Shown here in pieces: positions 44,646-52,414 of a DNA stretch of 64,000 bases. The notes under the pieces are model-generated. The model saw only the letters and a program-made list of their open reading frames with translations, searched no databases and was not told the DNA's origin. The stretch's first letter is position 1, and each line of letters begins with the position of its first letter. Made by a program: the position numbers and the translations under genes. The DNA is taken from contig JBGAVD010000001.1 in the NCBI GenBank assembly GCA_044228285.1, forward strand, positions 620,001 through 684,000. The letters are read 5' to 3'. This stretch comes from JBBATK01 sp044228285. Lineage in GTDB: Bacteria > Bacteroidota > Ignavibacteria > Kapaibacteriales > NICIL-2.

Positions 44646-45308
44646 TTAGTGCGCTGCGTACCTCACAAGATCAGGAACTTCTAACACGGCCCGCGCAGGC
44701 GCACGCATGCTTGCGTTGATCATTGCATCACCAACTTCTTGCATGCTGCAAGCATGCTTTGGAAACACAGCCCGAAAGGCAGGATAGAGCCAACTGATGT
44801 ACTTGTAGTACTTCAGTACGTGTTGTGCTCCCGGTATCGGATGTATGTAACCAGGACGAATAGCTAAGACTTGACGGAAGGGCAGAGCCATTAGGTCATT
44901 TTCTGTCTTACCTTTGACTCTCGCCCACATGCTTCGTCCTTTCCCGGTTGAATCTGTGCCTGCTCCTGATACATAGCTAAAACTCATAGCTGGATTTAGC
45001 TCAACGAGAACGCGCGCCAAGTGCAGAGTAGTTGTGTAGGTGATCGCCGTGTACTGCTGCTCGTCCATGCCCACACTTGAAACACCTGCGCAGAAGTACA
45101 TAGCATCATAGTTGCGGAGCTGTTCTTGATGCTGGTCGATGTGCATGAAATCAGATACCAAGAGCTCTTGAACTTTTGGATGACGAATGTTGCTACTGCG
45201 TCGTCCTAGGATGAGTATAGCGTCTATATCAGAAGATGCAATACACCTCAGCACAACACCTTCGCCAACCATGCCGCTAGCGCCACTTACGATAACACGA
45301 AGTCCCAT
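44646..45308 (-). CDS. NAD(P)-binding Rossmann-fold oxidoreductase (NAD-dependent epimerase/dehydratase-like)
   Basis: A 220-residue short atypical SDR. The N-terminal dinucleotide loop is GASGMVGEG (residues 9-17), the second strand ends LILGRRSS (NADP-type Arg), and the fold continues with YFCAGVSSVG and FSYVSGAGTDSTGKGRSMWARVKGKTE, where the Ser-x(n)-K replaces a classic YxxxK. It resembles the HIM1/YeeZ-like NAD(P)H-binding group. Substrate unknown. Upstream of the DUF817 gene. Confidence 0.8.
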   Translation of the reverse strand: MGLRVIVSGASGMVGEGVVLRCIASSDIDAILILGRRSSNIRHPKVQELLVSDFMHIDQHQEQLRNYDAMYFCAGVSSVGMDEQQYTAITYTTTLHLARVLVELNPAMSFSYVSGAGTDSTGKGRSMWARVKGKTENDLMALPFRQVLAIRPGYIHPIPGAQHVLKYYKYISWLYPAFRAVFPKHACSMQEVGDAMINASMRAPARAVLEVPDLVRYAAH

Positions 45309-45440
45309 GATATGTTGAGAAGATAGATGATAAAGTTAAGAAAATGCAAAGACCAGCACACCTGAAGGAGCAGAGTACAGCGCAGAGATCAAAGGAGCTC
45401 AGTGTTCTAATTTCCGACCAGTCACAGAACGAATGAAGTA

Positions 45441-46820
45441 CTATAATAATGTACCGCGCAGCAAAACAGCTGCGACGCTAAAGTAGATGATCAGTCCGGT
45501 GACGTCCACGAGTGTCGCAACAAAGGGAGCAGACGACGCAGCTGGATCCAATCCTGCCTTCTTCAGAATCATTGGTATCATGGAACCGCTGAGCGTGCCC
45601 CACATGACGATGCCAATGAGTGAGAAGAATATTGTGGTAGCAATGAGAACATAGTGCTCGCTGTAATCGTACCAATGTAGTTGCTGCCAGAGAATGATTC
45701 GTAGGAATCCAATGCTACCGAGAATCAAGCCTAGTGTTAAACCCGACATCAGTTCTCGGCGCATAACAAACCACCAATCGCCTAGCGAGAGTTCCTTTAC
45801 CGCCATAGCTCGAATAATCAAAGTTGCCGCTTGCGAGCCACTATTGCCTCCGCTGGAAATAATCAGAGGTACAAAGAGTGCAAGCACCACAGCTTTTGAT
45901 ATCTCAGCATCGAAATAGCCCATGGCGGTAGCGGTGAGCATTTCGCCAACAAAAAGGATAATGAGCCAGCCAGCACGTTTTTGGATGAGGGAGAAGAACG
46001 TAGTGTGGACGTAGGGGAAATCGAGACTCTCGACACCTCCGAACTTCTGAATCTCGGCGGTAGACTGTTGTTCTGCAATGTCGAGGACATCGTCGACCGT
46101 CACCACACCGAGGAGAATGTTCTGCTCACTCACGACAGGCAGCACGACGCGATCATACTCGCGGAAGGTATCGACCGCCGTTTCATGGCTATCCGTTATG
46201 ACTAGGCTCACACAGAATCCGTCAAGTACACTTTCAACGCTCTGCTCTGGATTGCTGAGAACGAAACGTCGCATGGGGATATCGTCAATCAGGTGACCCT
46301 GTGCATCCACAACATAGATCACATTTGCAGCTTCCGTGTCTTTATGATGTGCTCGCAGATACACGCAGGCTTCAGCGATTGTCATTTCTTTCTTAATCGT
46401 AGCAAAGTCTGTGTTCAACAAATGCGCAATGCTCTTTTTAGGATAACCTAGATAGGCAGTGGTTTCGCGACGATGCTCCGCATCAAGAAGTTCTAACAGA
46501 TGTGTCTGCTCAACTCCCTTCAGTTTTGCAAAAAAGAGGAATCGATCATCGGAGGGCATCGCATTGAGGATCTCTCGACACTGCTCGTTGCTGAGCACTT
46601 TGATGAAGCGCAACTGCATATCGGTGTTGAGATACGAAAAAGTCGCATTGCGAGAATGAGAGGGCAGAAGTTGAAAAGTCTGCACCGCCGCATCCAGTGG
46701 AAGCGTGCTCAGAACGCGAGCTGCCACAGAAGGGTGGATGTAGCTACTATCAGTCTTCAAACCAAAAATGGCGCGTAGATCTCCTTTGAGGATGTTCTCG
46801 CTGAGTTTCTTGAGGTTCAT
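45441..46820 (-). CDS. mgtE: Magnesium transporter MgtE
   Basis: A 459-residue Mg2+ channel. It has an N-terminal helical superhelix (about residues 25-130), a pair of CBS domains (about 135-255: MTIAEACVYLRAHHKD, IYVVDAQGHLIDDI, LPVVSEQNILLGVVTVDDVLDI), a plug helix, then five membrane helices from about 285. The pore motifs are intact: SSGGNSGSQAATLIIRA and GLDPAASSAPFVATLVDVTG, whose Asp near the end binds Mg2+ in the pore. Gating by intracellular Mg2+ through the N and CBS domains is known for the family. Monocistronic by spacing. Confidence 0.95.
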   Translation of the reverse strand: MNLKKLSENILKGDLRAIFGLKTDSSYIHPSVAARVLSTLPLDAAVQTFQLLPSHSRNATFSYLNTDMQLRFIKVLSNEQCREILNAMPSDDRFLFFAKLKGVEQTHLLELLDAEHRRETTAYLGYPKKSIAHLLNTDFATIKKEMTIAEACVYLRAHHKDTEAANVIYVVDAQGHLIDDIPMRRFVLSNPEQSVESVLDGFCVSLVITDSHETAVDTFREYDRVVLPVVSEQNILLGVVTVDDVLDIAEQQSTAEIQKFGGVESLDFPYVHTTFFSLIQKRAGWLIILFVGEMLTATAMGYFDAEISKAVVLALFVPLIISSGGNSGSQAATLIIRAMAVKELSLGDWWFVMRRELMSGLTLGLILGSIGFLRIILWQQLHWYDYSEHYVLIATTIFFSLIGIVMWGTLSGSMIPMILKKAGLDPAASSAPFVATLVDVTGLIIYFSVAAVLLRGTLL

Positions 46821-47367
46821 AGCAATCGTTGTTATTCGTCAGAGCAAAGGGCGAATCTAGGGAATGCTAGCTTCCGAGAGTGAGTTTTCCGAACTTTTCT
46901 GCAATCCCTTAGAATGAGCAGCTCACCAGATTAGCTGAAGCAATCCGCAGCTCATGCACGCTTTCTTTCTATTCTATCTATAGTTTCTCACGTTACAAGC
47001 TAAACGAAACTAGGATCAAGTTCTAAGCTATTCAGCACCCATCAGAGTTGAACTCAAGTGGATAGATTTGATCCGAGATGTATGCATCAAAGCAAGTTGA
47101 ATGAGTATGAGGCAATGATGCTGACGGCTCAAGCAAGTTGATCGTTGTGTTTAGCTGAGAGCGAAGCTGTTGTGAACACTGCGAGTGTGAAACTCTGATA
47201 TGAGCATGGCGTAGGTACGAAGAGAGTGCTGAGAGTATATTGAACGTTAAGGCTAAGACAAATCTTGATCATGATCTCGAAAAGTCGTTGACATGAGCAA
47301 GCGATGCATAGTATTTTAGCGCATTGGCTCTCACCTTCGGCAATTGTGTCACGCGTTAGAAAACTGA
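46821..47367. other. Gene-free gap
   Basis: About 550 bp between divergent mgtE and the small Cas2/SinR-like gene. No coding frame with protein-like composition, tRNA, terminator or M-box-like riboswitch structure was recognised upstream of mgtE. Confidence 0.4.
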
Positions 47368-47664
47368 ATGTATATCCTCGTTTCGTGGGACATCGATCCC
47401 AGCATGAAAGATTGGGCGCATGTGTTTACGGACTTCCTGTCATGTTTGGGAGACTACAAATACTTGAAAGTCTTGTCCAGTACCTACATTGTGAAGATTA
47501 ACAGCATCAACGATATTGAAGTTATATCCGCATCGATGACAAGAGTCATTCGAGCAAACAGTTTAGACTCATCCTACATCATATCTCCTGAGTTCCGAAG
47601 CGAGCTCTCTGCTTTGCACCTTCCATTGAGCGTCAAAAATCAGCTCAGTTACTTCATGTCATAA
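47368..47664 (+). CDS. Cas2/SinR-like small ferredoxin-fold protein (putative)
   Basis: A 98-residue protein. MYILVSWDIDPSMKDW is a beta strand ending in an Asp, as in Cas2/VapD-like proteins (conserved Y-D at the first strand end). Next are a helix, the LKVLSSTYIVKINS strand pattern (compare L-x-S-T-W-L-V-K in SinR-like proteins), a second helix and an SSYIISPEF strand. This gives a beta-alpha-beta-beta-alpha-beta order. Relatives are metal-dependent nucleases, toxins or non-catalytic dimers. No cas1, CRISPR repeats or antitoxin gene is nearby. The call is from pattern only. Confidence 0.45.
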   Translation: MYILVSWDIDPSMKDWAHVFTDFLSCLGDYKYLKVLSSTYIVKINSINDIEVISASMTRVIRANSLDSSYIISPEFRSELSALHLPLSVKNQLSYFMS

Positions 47665-48241
47665 GCAGAGGTAGTCGTCGACTCATGACGATCAATCCAC
47701 TTGTCTCGGCAGCGAAATTGCAGGTGCCAGCAATAGCACTGAACGAAGCAGAGTTCTTCGTTCTCGATTCTCCAGATATTGGCTGAGCTGGCGCTGCCCG
47801 TTGTCTTCATAAACTGTAGCGCGTCGTCGGGCGCATGTTCAATAGTCTATATGGATTATTCAGCCATCAATGACAAGACACCTCTCATCTTTTGAGTCCT
47901 CCGCGTTGGAACAACTGCGGCCTACTGAACAACTGAGTTGCGAATACTCATAGTGTAAATCTTGATACAGTTAGCCAAGATCATGAAATGATCCCTGCCA
48001 CTGCGGTACCGAAGTTTGTACGCGGTTAAGCAAAGCGTGCACGCCGCAAACGTTCTCGATGGTTCGAGTACTCGCAAGGCCCCTACTCGCAAGACCCTAA
48101 AGTTCCAGCATCGAGGGGAGTCAGCTCGAAGTCATGGCGCTTAGCTCACGTGACGCTTCTGAGCAAGGGTTCTTCGTGTTCAGAACGCTTTTGTTCCTTC
48201 GCAACACACCACACTCCACCCTTTTATATGAGAATATAGGT
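47665..48241. other. Gene-free gap before yceI
   Basis: About 575 bp with no supported gene. The words TACTCGCAAG occur twice in close succession near 48067-48095. A frame upstream of the YceI start (48134-48241) is open but lacks YceI homology and a ribosome site. Confidence 0.4.
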
Positions 48242-48853
48242 ATGATGATACCCAATAAAGAGAACGCGCAAACGCAATGGTCTATTGACCAAGCTCACAG
48301 CGAAATCACCCTCAAAGTGCGTCACCTTATGATCGCAAATGTGCGCGGCAGCTTCAAGGTCTTTGATGCAAGTATTTACACAACTGCGAAAGACTTTTCT
48401 ACGGTCGACATCGATCTCTGGATTGATGCAAACTCAATCAACACAGGCGATGACAAGCGCGACGAGCACTTAAAGAGCGCAGACTTTCTCGACGTAGCAA
48501 ATCACAAGCAGATTACTTTTCGAGGGAGCTCGATGCGTGAAGAGGACTCGAGTAGTCATCGTGAACTCTGGGGCGAACTCACCATTTGCGGTCAGAGCAA
48601 GAACATCAAACTCGATGTTGATTTCGGCGGAATTGTGAAAGATCCTTGGGGACATGAGAAAGCCGGCTTCACAGTGACAGGACGAATAAAGCGAACAGAC
48701 TTTGGACTTATCTGGAATACAGCTATGGAGGCTGGTGGTATTCTGGTCAGTGAGGACGTAGACATCAGTTGTGAACTCGAGTTGATAAATCAAGGTACCA
48801 TGATGACAGACATGGTTCTTGATGATGCGCTAAGCACTCCTGTTGGACTCTAG
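48242..48853 (+). CDS. YceI family protein
   Basis: A 203-residue lipocalin-like beta-barrel protein from the ATG at 48242; an upstream in-frame ATG at 48134 would add 36 residues without homology. Family features are WSIDQAHSEITLKVRHLMIANVRGSF, then DIDLWIDANSINTGDDKRDEHLKSADFLDV, ITFRGSS, and GELTICGQSKNIKLDVDFGG. YceI proteins bind isoprenoid-type lipids in a hydrophobic pocket, and many are periplasmic; here no signal peptide is visible, so this copy is likely cytoplasmic. Confidence 0.9.
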   Translation: MMIPNKENAQTQWSIDQAHSEITLKVRHLMIANVRGSFKVFDASIYTTAKDFSTVDIDLWIDANSINTGDDKRDEHLKSADFLDVANHKQITFRGSSMREEDSSSHRELWGELTICGQSKNIKLDVDFGGIVKDPWGHEKAGFTVTGRIKRTDFGLIWNTAMEAGGILVSEDVDISCELELINQGTMMTDMVLDDALSTPVGL

Positions 48854-48978
48854 ATAGTTCAACTATTACTACATACCGTGTATTGGGAGGGTCAAGGTTA
48901 CACATCAATACCTGACTTCTCTCAACTTGCCGAACTAGAAATGACTTTCACTACACAATATTCACCATTTACATCACT

Positions 48979-49443
48979 ATGAAACACTTTACAACTATGA
49001 TGATTGTTTGCGGCTGCGTTAGCGCAGGCCTGAATTCATCCTGTGACTCAGCTGCAAAAAAGGAAGAGGCAGCGCAAGCACAACTTCAAACTGCTACTGC
49101 AGATCTAAAAACAGCTCAAGCGAATTCATCTGCCGAAGCCCAGAAGATCGCTGATGCAGAAGAGTGGACTTCATTTAAGGAAGCCAATCAAAATGAGATT
49201 CGTGCAAACAACACACGGATTGAAGTACTGCGCTCACATCTCAAAGAACCCGGGATCAAACACGATAAGGAGTACTTGAAGAAAGTCGTGGACCTAGAAG
49301 ACCGTAACCGTGCTCTCCAAAAGAGAATCGACACCTATGATGCTGCGCACAGCGATTGGGCTGCGTTCAAAAGAGAGTTTAGTCACGACATGAGCGAACT
49401 AGGGAAGTCGCTTGAAGACTTTGGAGTGGACAACAAGAAGTAA
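48979..49443 (+). CDS. Coiled-coil protein, probable lipoprotein
   Basis: A 154-residue protein. The N-terminus has a short hydrophobic segment (TTMMIVCGCVSAGL) and a Cys in LNSSCDS that could be a loose lipobox. Residues 30-60 are an Ala/Gln-rich coiled coil. The C-terminal 90 residues (EWTSFKEANQNEIRANNTRI, DRNRALQKRIDTY, WAAFKREFSHDMSELGKSL) follow a pattern seen in many short Bacteroidota periplasmic proteins of unknown function. Monocistronic by spacing. A long hairpin follows at 49514. Confidence 0.75.
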   Translation: MKHFTTMMIVCGCVSAGLNSSCDSAAKKEEAAQAQLQTATADLKTAQANSSAEAQKIADAEEWTSFKEANQNEIRANNTRIEVLRSHLKEPGIKHDKEYLKKVVDLEDRNRALQKRIDTYDAAHSDWAAFKREFSHDMSELGKSLEDFGVDNKK

Positions 49444-49513
49444 AGCGTGAGTATAGTAGCTCAGCCAATCAAACTGATAAGGACTTGAGTGTGTGAGTGA
49501 CAATACAATCTCA

Positions 49514-49553
49514 ACAACAAGACATCAACTGAACTCGGTTGGTGTCTTGTTGT
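49514..49553 (+). terminator. Long hairpin after the coiled-coil gene
   Basis: ACAACAAGACATCAAC pairs with GTTGGTGTCTTGTTGT (16 bp, one wobble) around an 8-nt loop, about 70 bp past the stop. No T-run follows, so it is a weak or factor-aided terminator. Confidence 0.55.
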
Positions 49554-49737
49554 GTTGTGAACGAGAAATATCTAGGTCTCAGGCTGAACGTGCAAGCCAC
49601 ATCTGAGTACCATAGAACGCATCGATATCCGCATCACTGTGATAAGAGGACATTAGCATCGCTCGAAGTACTGTTGTTCAAGAAGAACTGCCTCGGAGAA
49701 GTTCTACCGTCAACTGTACTGCCGGTCTAATAGGCAA

Positions 49738-50964
49738 TCAATGACAAATGCAAAGTGTGATTGAGTGCAAGCCGCACTGCAGTATGTAGAGGCCATTTGG
49801 CCAAAACTGAGTAGCCACCTTCTGTTGACTCGCAGAGCTTCCTTCCCACACACAGTTCCCGAGTAGGTTCACTATTTTGATTGGTACGCCATCGCTCTTG
49901 CAGCGGATTTCAAACGCATCTGAAATAGGCTGTGGGCTAACATGCAGATCGAACACAGCATTCATGTCATTCTCAACAGAGTTTGCGATTTGCTTGAGCA
50001 GCCACGGTTTTGTTGACTCATCGTTCGTGAAATAGCTAAACATATGCGAACCAATCTTGATTTCGCCAGCTTCAGACAAATGCAAACCATCGCCGCCCAC
50101 ATCGGTTGAGCATTGGATCGCAAAGCCGTCACCACGTTGTCTCGAACCATCTGTCCAATGATAAGAACCCCAAGTAGTAAAGGGGATAGGTGCGCTAGCA
50201 CCTTCAAAGGCATACTCAGCATCACCACTCATTTGTTTCTCGATGAGCATTTTGATGGCCCATCCATTATAGTAGTCGCGCGGGTGTAACAAACCCCGCC
50301 CAACAGTTGCACCAGAAGCCAAATCCACGAAGCCACTATATGCTCGAGCACTAATGTAACAGAGTTTTAGGTTAGGATAGAAGGAACGCATGGTTTGCAG
50401 GAGAGTGCGGAACTCATCTCTGAGCGTCTCAGCCGCCCGAGGAAAACTCGTATCAGAGCTTTGCGTGTTATCACTTTCAATCCATGCTACTTGAACTTGC
50501 TTGTTCGACAAGCCCGAGTCTGCCAACTGTTTCTCTGCTTGCTTCCAATAGTTATCCGTTGCAATGTTCATCTTCTGAATACCTTGTCCACCGATGCAGG
50601 TGTTAATCAGTGTCAAAGCAGGATTCTTATTACCAAAAGTATCAATCTGGTTACTAAAGCGTAAAAACTCCGTGCGAGGGTTGGAAGCGCCTACTCCTAT
50701 AAACACTATCCGACCTGACTGGGATGGTGATCCATTGATATCAAGCGGTACTACCGCTGCTGCTTGCTGCAGCGCTTTGTTCTTGTGATCGCTAGGGCGG
50801 GTGTTGAGTCCGTTGTAATACAAACCACCAGTCTGTCCACGCCATTGCATGCCCTGCAAATCGCTTAAGGGAACAAGGCCTGTTGAGTCATAGGCACAGT
50901 TTCGCTGAGCAAAGGCTCCAGTCCACAGAATGCAGATGAAGAATAGTACGAATTTGACACTCAT
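49738..50964 (-). CDS. SGNH-like esterase with T9SS sorting tail
   Basis: A 408-residue secreted protein. The signal peptide is FVLFFICILWTGAFA. SGNH elements are visible: block I in IVFIGVGASNPRTEF, where G-A-S-N stands in for G-D-S; block II in TCIGGQGIQKM; AWIESDNTQS in the block III place; and block V GGDGLHLSEAGEIKIG with the Asp-x-x-His pair. The G-x-S-N block I is the form of an uncharacterised secreted SGNH branch rather than of classical GDSL lipases. The last 75 residues (LHVSPQPISDAFEIRC, then NGLYILQCGLHS) form a T9SS-type beta sandwich. Carbohydrate ester hydrolysis is inferred. A near-perfect palindrome lies 47 bp upstream. Confidence 0.75.
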   Translation of the reverse strand: MSVKFVLFFICILWTGAFAQRNCAYDSTGLVPLSDLQGMQWRGQTGGLYYNGLNTRPSDHKNKALQQAAAVVPLDINGSPSQSGRIVFIGVGASNPRTEFLRFSNQIDTFGNKNPALTLINTCIGGQGIQKMNIATDNYWKQAEKQLADSGLSNKQVQVAWIESDNTQSSDTSFPRAAETLRDEFRTLLQTMRSFYPNLKLCYISARAYSGFVDLASGATVGRGLLHPRDYYNGWAIKMLIEKQMSGDAEYAFEGASAPIPFTTWGSYHWTDGSRQRGDGFAIQCSTDVGGDGLHLSEAGEIKIGSHMFSYFTNDESTKPWLLKQIANSVENDMNAVFDLHVSPQPISDAFEIRCKSDGVPIKIVNLLGNCVWEGSSASQQKVATQFWPNGLYILQCGLHSITLCICH

Positions 50965-51010
50965 GATGATCCCTTCGCTTTTGTGAACAATACGAACAAC
51001 GACGCTCTTT

Positions 51011-51028
51011 CTGCTTAGTACTTAGCAG
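51011..51028. promoter_or_regulatory. Palindrome upstream of the SGNH gene (possible operator)
   Basis: CTGCTTAGTACTTAGCAG is an 18-bp palindrome with one mismatched pair (T opposite T), 47 bp upstream of the minus-strand SGNH start. It fits a dimeric regulator site; the regulator is unknown. Confidence 0.35.
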
Positions 51029-51063
51029 ACGCCAGTAGGGTTTAATGTACAAAAATATTTTTA

Positions 51064-51416
51064 CTATGGCTCAGCTTCGCTTTCGCCCTGGGCTGTGGGG
51101 AGTGGGCTCGGTGGGCCTCGATGTGCTTGGGTTGATGGGTGCGTTAGGCTTCGTTTGGCCAGGGCTCGGCTTCGCATCGCCCTGGGCTGTGGGGAGTCGG
51201 CCCGTTGGGCCTCGATGTGCTGGAGTGGGAAGGGTGTGTTGGGTTCCGTTTACCCAGGACTCGGCTTCGCATCGTCCTGGGCTGTGGGGAGTCGGCCCGT
51301 TGGGCCTCGATGTGCTTTGGTTGATGGGTGCGTTGGGCTTCGTTTACCCAGGGCTCGGCTTCGCATCGCCCTGGGCTGTGGGGAATCGGCCCGTTGGGCC
51401 TCGATGTGCTTGGAAG
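51064..51416. repeat. GC-rich tandem repeat, about 94-95 bp x 4
   Basis: The word GGCTGTGGGGA recurs at 51091, 51185, 51280 and 51374 (steps 94, 95, 94). Units are similar and the last is cut short. Within each repeat, GGCCCGTTGGGCC forms a 5-bp hairpin (units 2-4) and CCAGGGC/GCCCTGG flanks the TCGGCTTCGCATC segment. The GC content is clearly higher than its surroundings. Frames on both strands are open, but the proteins are only low-complexity echoes of the repeat. There are no spacers, so it is not CRISPR. Confidence 0.9.
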
Positions 51417-51432
51417 TGAGCTTTTGGAGCGG

Positions 51433-51468
51433 ACAAAAAAAAGCCCTCGTCTTTTGACAGAGGGCTTA
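51433..51468 (-). terminator. Intrinsic terminator of the tRNA transcript
   Basis: On the minus strand AAGCCCTC / GAGGGCTT forms a stem followed by a run of eight T, 14 bp past the tRNA 3' end. It separates the tRNA from the GC-rich repeat. Confidence 0.8.
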
Positions 51469-51481
51469 GAGAGAACTGATG

Positions 51482-51554
51482 TGGGACCTGAGGGACTTGA
51501 ACCCCCAGCCAACAGATTATGAGTCTGCTGCTCTAACCATTGAGCTAAGATCCC
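51482..51554 (-). tRNA. tRNA with CAU anticodon (Ile2 or elongator Met)
   Basis: A 73-nt cloverleaf. The acceptor stem is GGGATCT / AGGTCCC with discriminator A, the D-arm begins TTAGCTCAATGG, the anticodon stem-loop is CAGA-CTCATAA-TCTG with anticodon CAU, and the T-arm is GGGGGTTCAAGTCCC (one weak pair). CCA is not encoded. The D-arm and variable region resemble the Ile2 (lysidine-modified CAU) type of E. coli more than elongator Met, but the two cannot be split safely by eye. It is not an initiator: there is no GGG/CCC anticodon-stem pairs. Confidence 0.9.
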
Positions 51555-51563
51555 AACTCGGTG

Positions 51564-52343
51564 TTATTCGTTGCGGAATAGACCGAAAAAGACGCCAAAA
51601 CCGAAGACGGGACCGCTTGCTGAAACTGATGAGTTGCCAGCGTTGACTGTTGTGTTACGGTTTAATGTCCAAGTATCGGAATGGAATGTGGCGTTGTAGC
51701 CCACATTTGCGCGAATCATGGTGAATGTGGTGATTGCCCACTCAACATTCAGAGTTGGTTGCACATACATTTGCGATACTTCTAAACGACTAGCAGGGTG
51801 CAGCAGAGAATCGCTTTTGAGATCTGACCAGTTGGTCGATGCAACGCCATCGTAGCGTTCGAAGACGAGATTGCCGAAGCCTGCTTGGACGCCAGGAAGA
51901 ATGGTGACGCCTTTAACGACTGGTATCGCGTAATCAATGGTCACTCCGTTCATGCTTGCACTGAAATCAACGTGACGTGTAATGTTGGTACCACCAACTG
52001 TGACTGTTGTGTCGACTGTTTGTGTTCCAATAGCTGCGCTAAAGCCGAAGCGTATGTTCTTGAAAAAGAAGGTGATGAAGCCTTGACCGCCAGTTACGAA
52101 CAGAGGTGAACTGAAATCCTTGACGTGAAATGGGGCTGGGATGTTCTTGTTGATGGCATCTTTGTCAAACATCAGGAAATTGCCGGTAAAACCTCCACCT
52201 ACTGCAAAGTACTGGGAGCTCTTGTCTTTGTCCTTGAGTTCCTCGAAGGTGATCTCACCTAAGTTATCGTTATCTGTTTTTTGCGCACGCAATTGAGATG
52301 CGAGCATGACCAGCATGGTGAAGAACAATAACGCTTTTTTCAT
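51564..52343 (-). CDS. Outer-membrane beta-barrel protein (putative)
   Basis: A 259-residue protein with a signal peptide (MKKALLFFTMLVMLASQLRA). After an acidic linker there are repeated amphipathic strands with aromatic girdles (FAVGGGFTGNFLMF, FITFFFKNIRFGFSAAIGTQ, VTILPGVQAGFGNLVFERY, MIRANVGYNATFHSDTW). It ends in a strand with terminal aromatic residues (GFGVFFGLFRNE). This fits a small outer-membrane barrel; no specific family is recognised. It directly precedes the tRNA on the same strand. Confidence 0.7.
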   Translation of the reverse strand: MKKALLFFTMLVMLASQLRAQKTDNDNLGEITFEELKDKDKSSQYFAVGGGFTGNFLMFDKDAINKNIPAPFHVKDFSSPLFVTGGQGFITFFFKNIRFGFSAAIGTQTVDTTVTVGGTNITRHVDFSASMNGVTIDYAIPVVKGVTILPGVQAGFGNLVFERYDGVASTNWSDLKSDSLLHPASRLEVSQMYVQPTLNVEWAITTFTMIRANVGYNATFHSDTWTLNRNTTVNAGNSSVSASGPVFGFGVFFGLFRNE

Positions 52344-52414
52344 TCAAACTCCGGTTGATATCAAAATAGTTGGCAAAAATACGATCTAGGATGGCACGAC
52401 AATAGACGAAGTCG

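Noticed and set aside
46821..47367. Mg2+ riboswitch upstream of mgtE
   Set aside because: No M-box-like conserved stems could be recognised in the mgtE-proximal part of the gap.
51064..51416. CRISPR array
   Set aside because: Units adjoin without unique spacers, the period is too long, and no cas genes are near.
51045..51512. Open frames on both strands through the GC-rich repeat
   Set aside because: Proteins are only translations of the 95-bp repeat (Gly/Pro/Arg/Ser words). One frame runs through the tRNA. No independent coding evidence.
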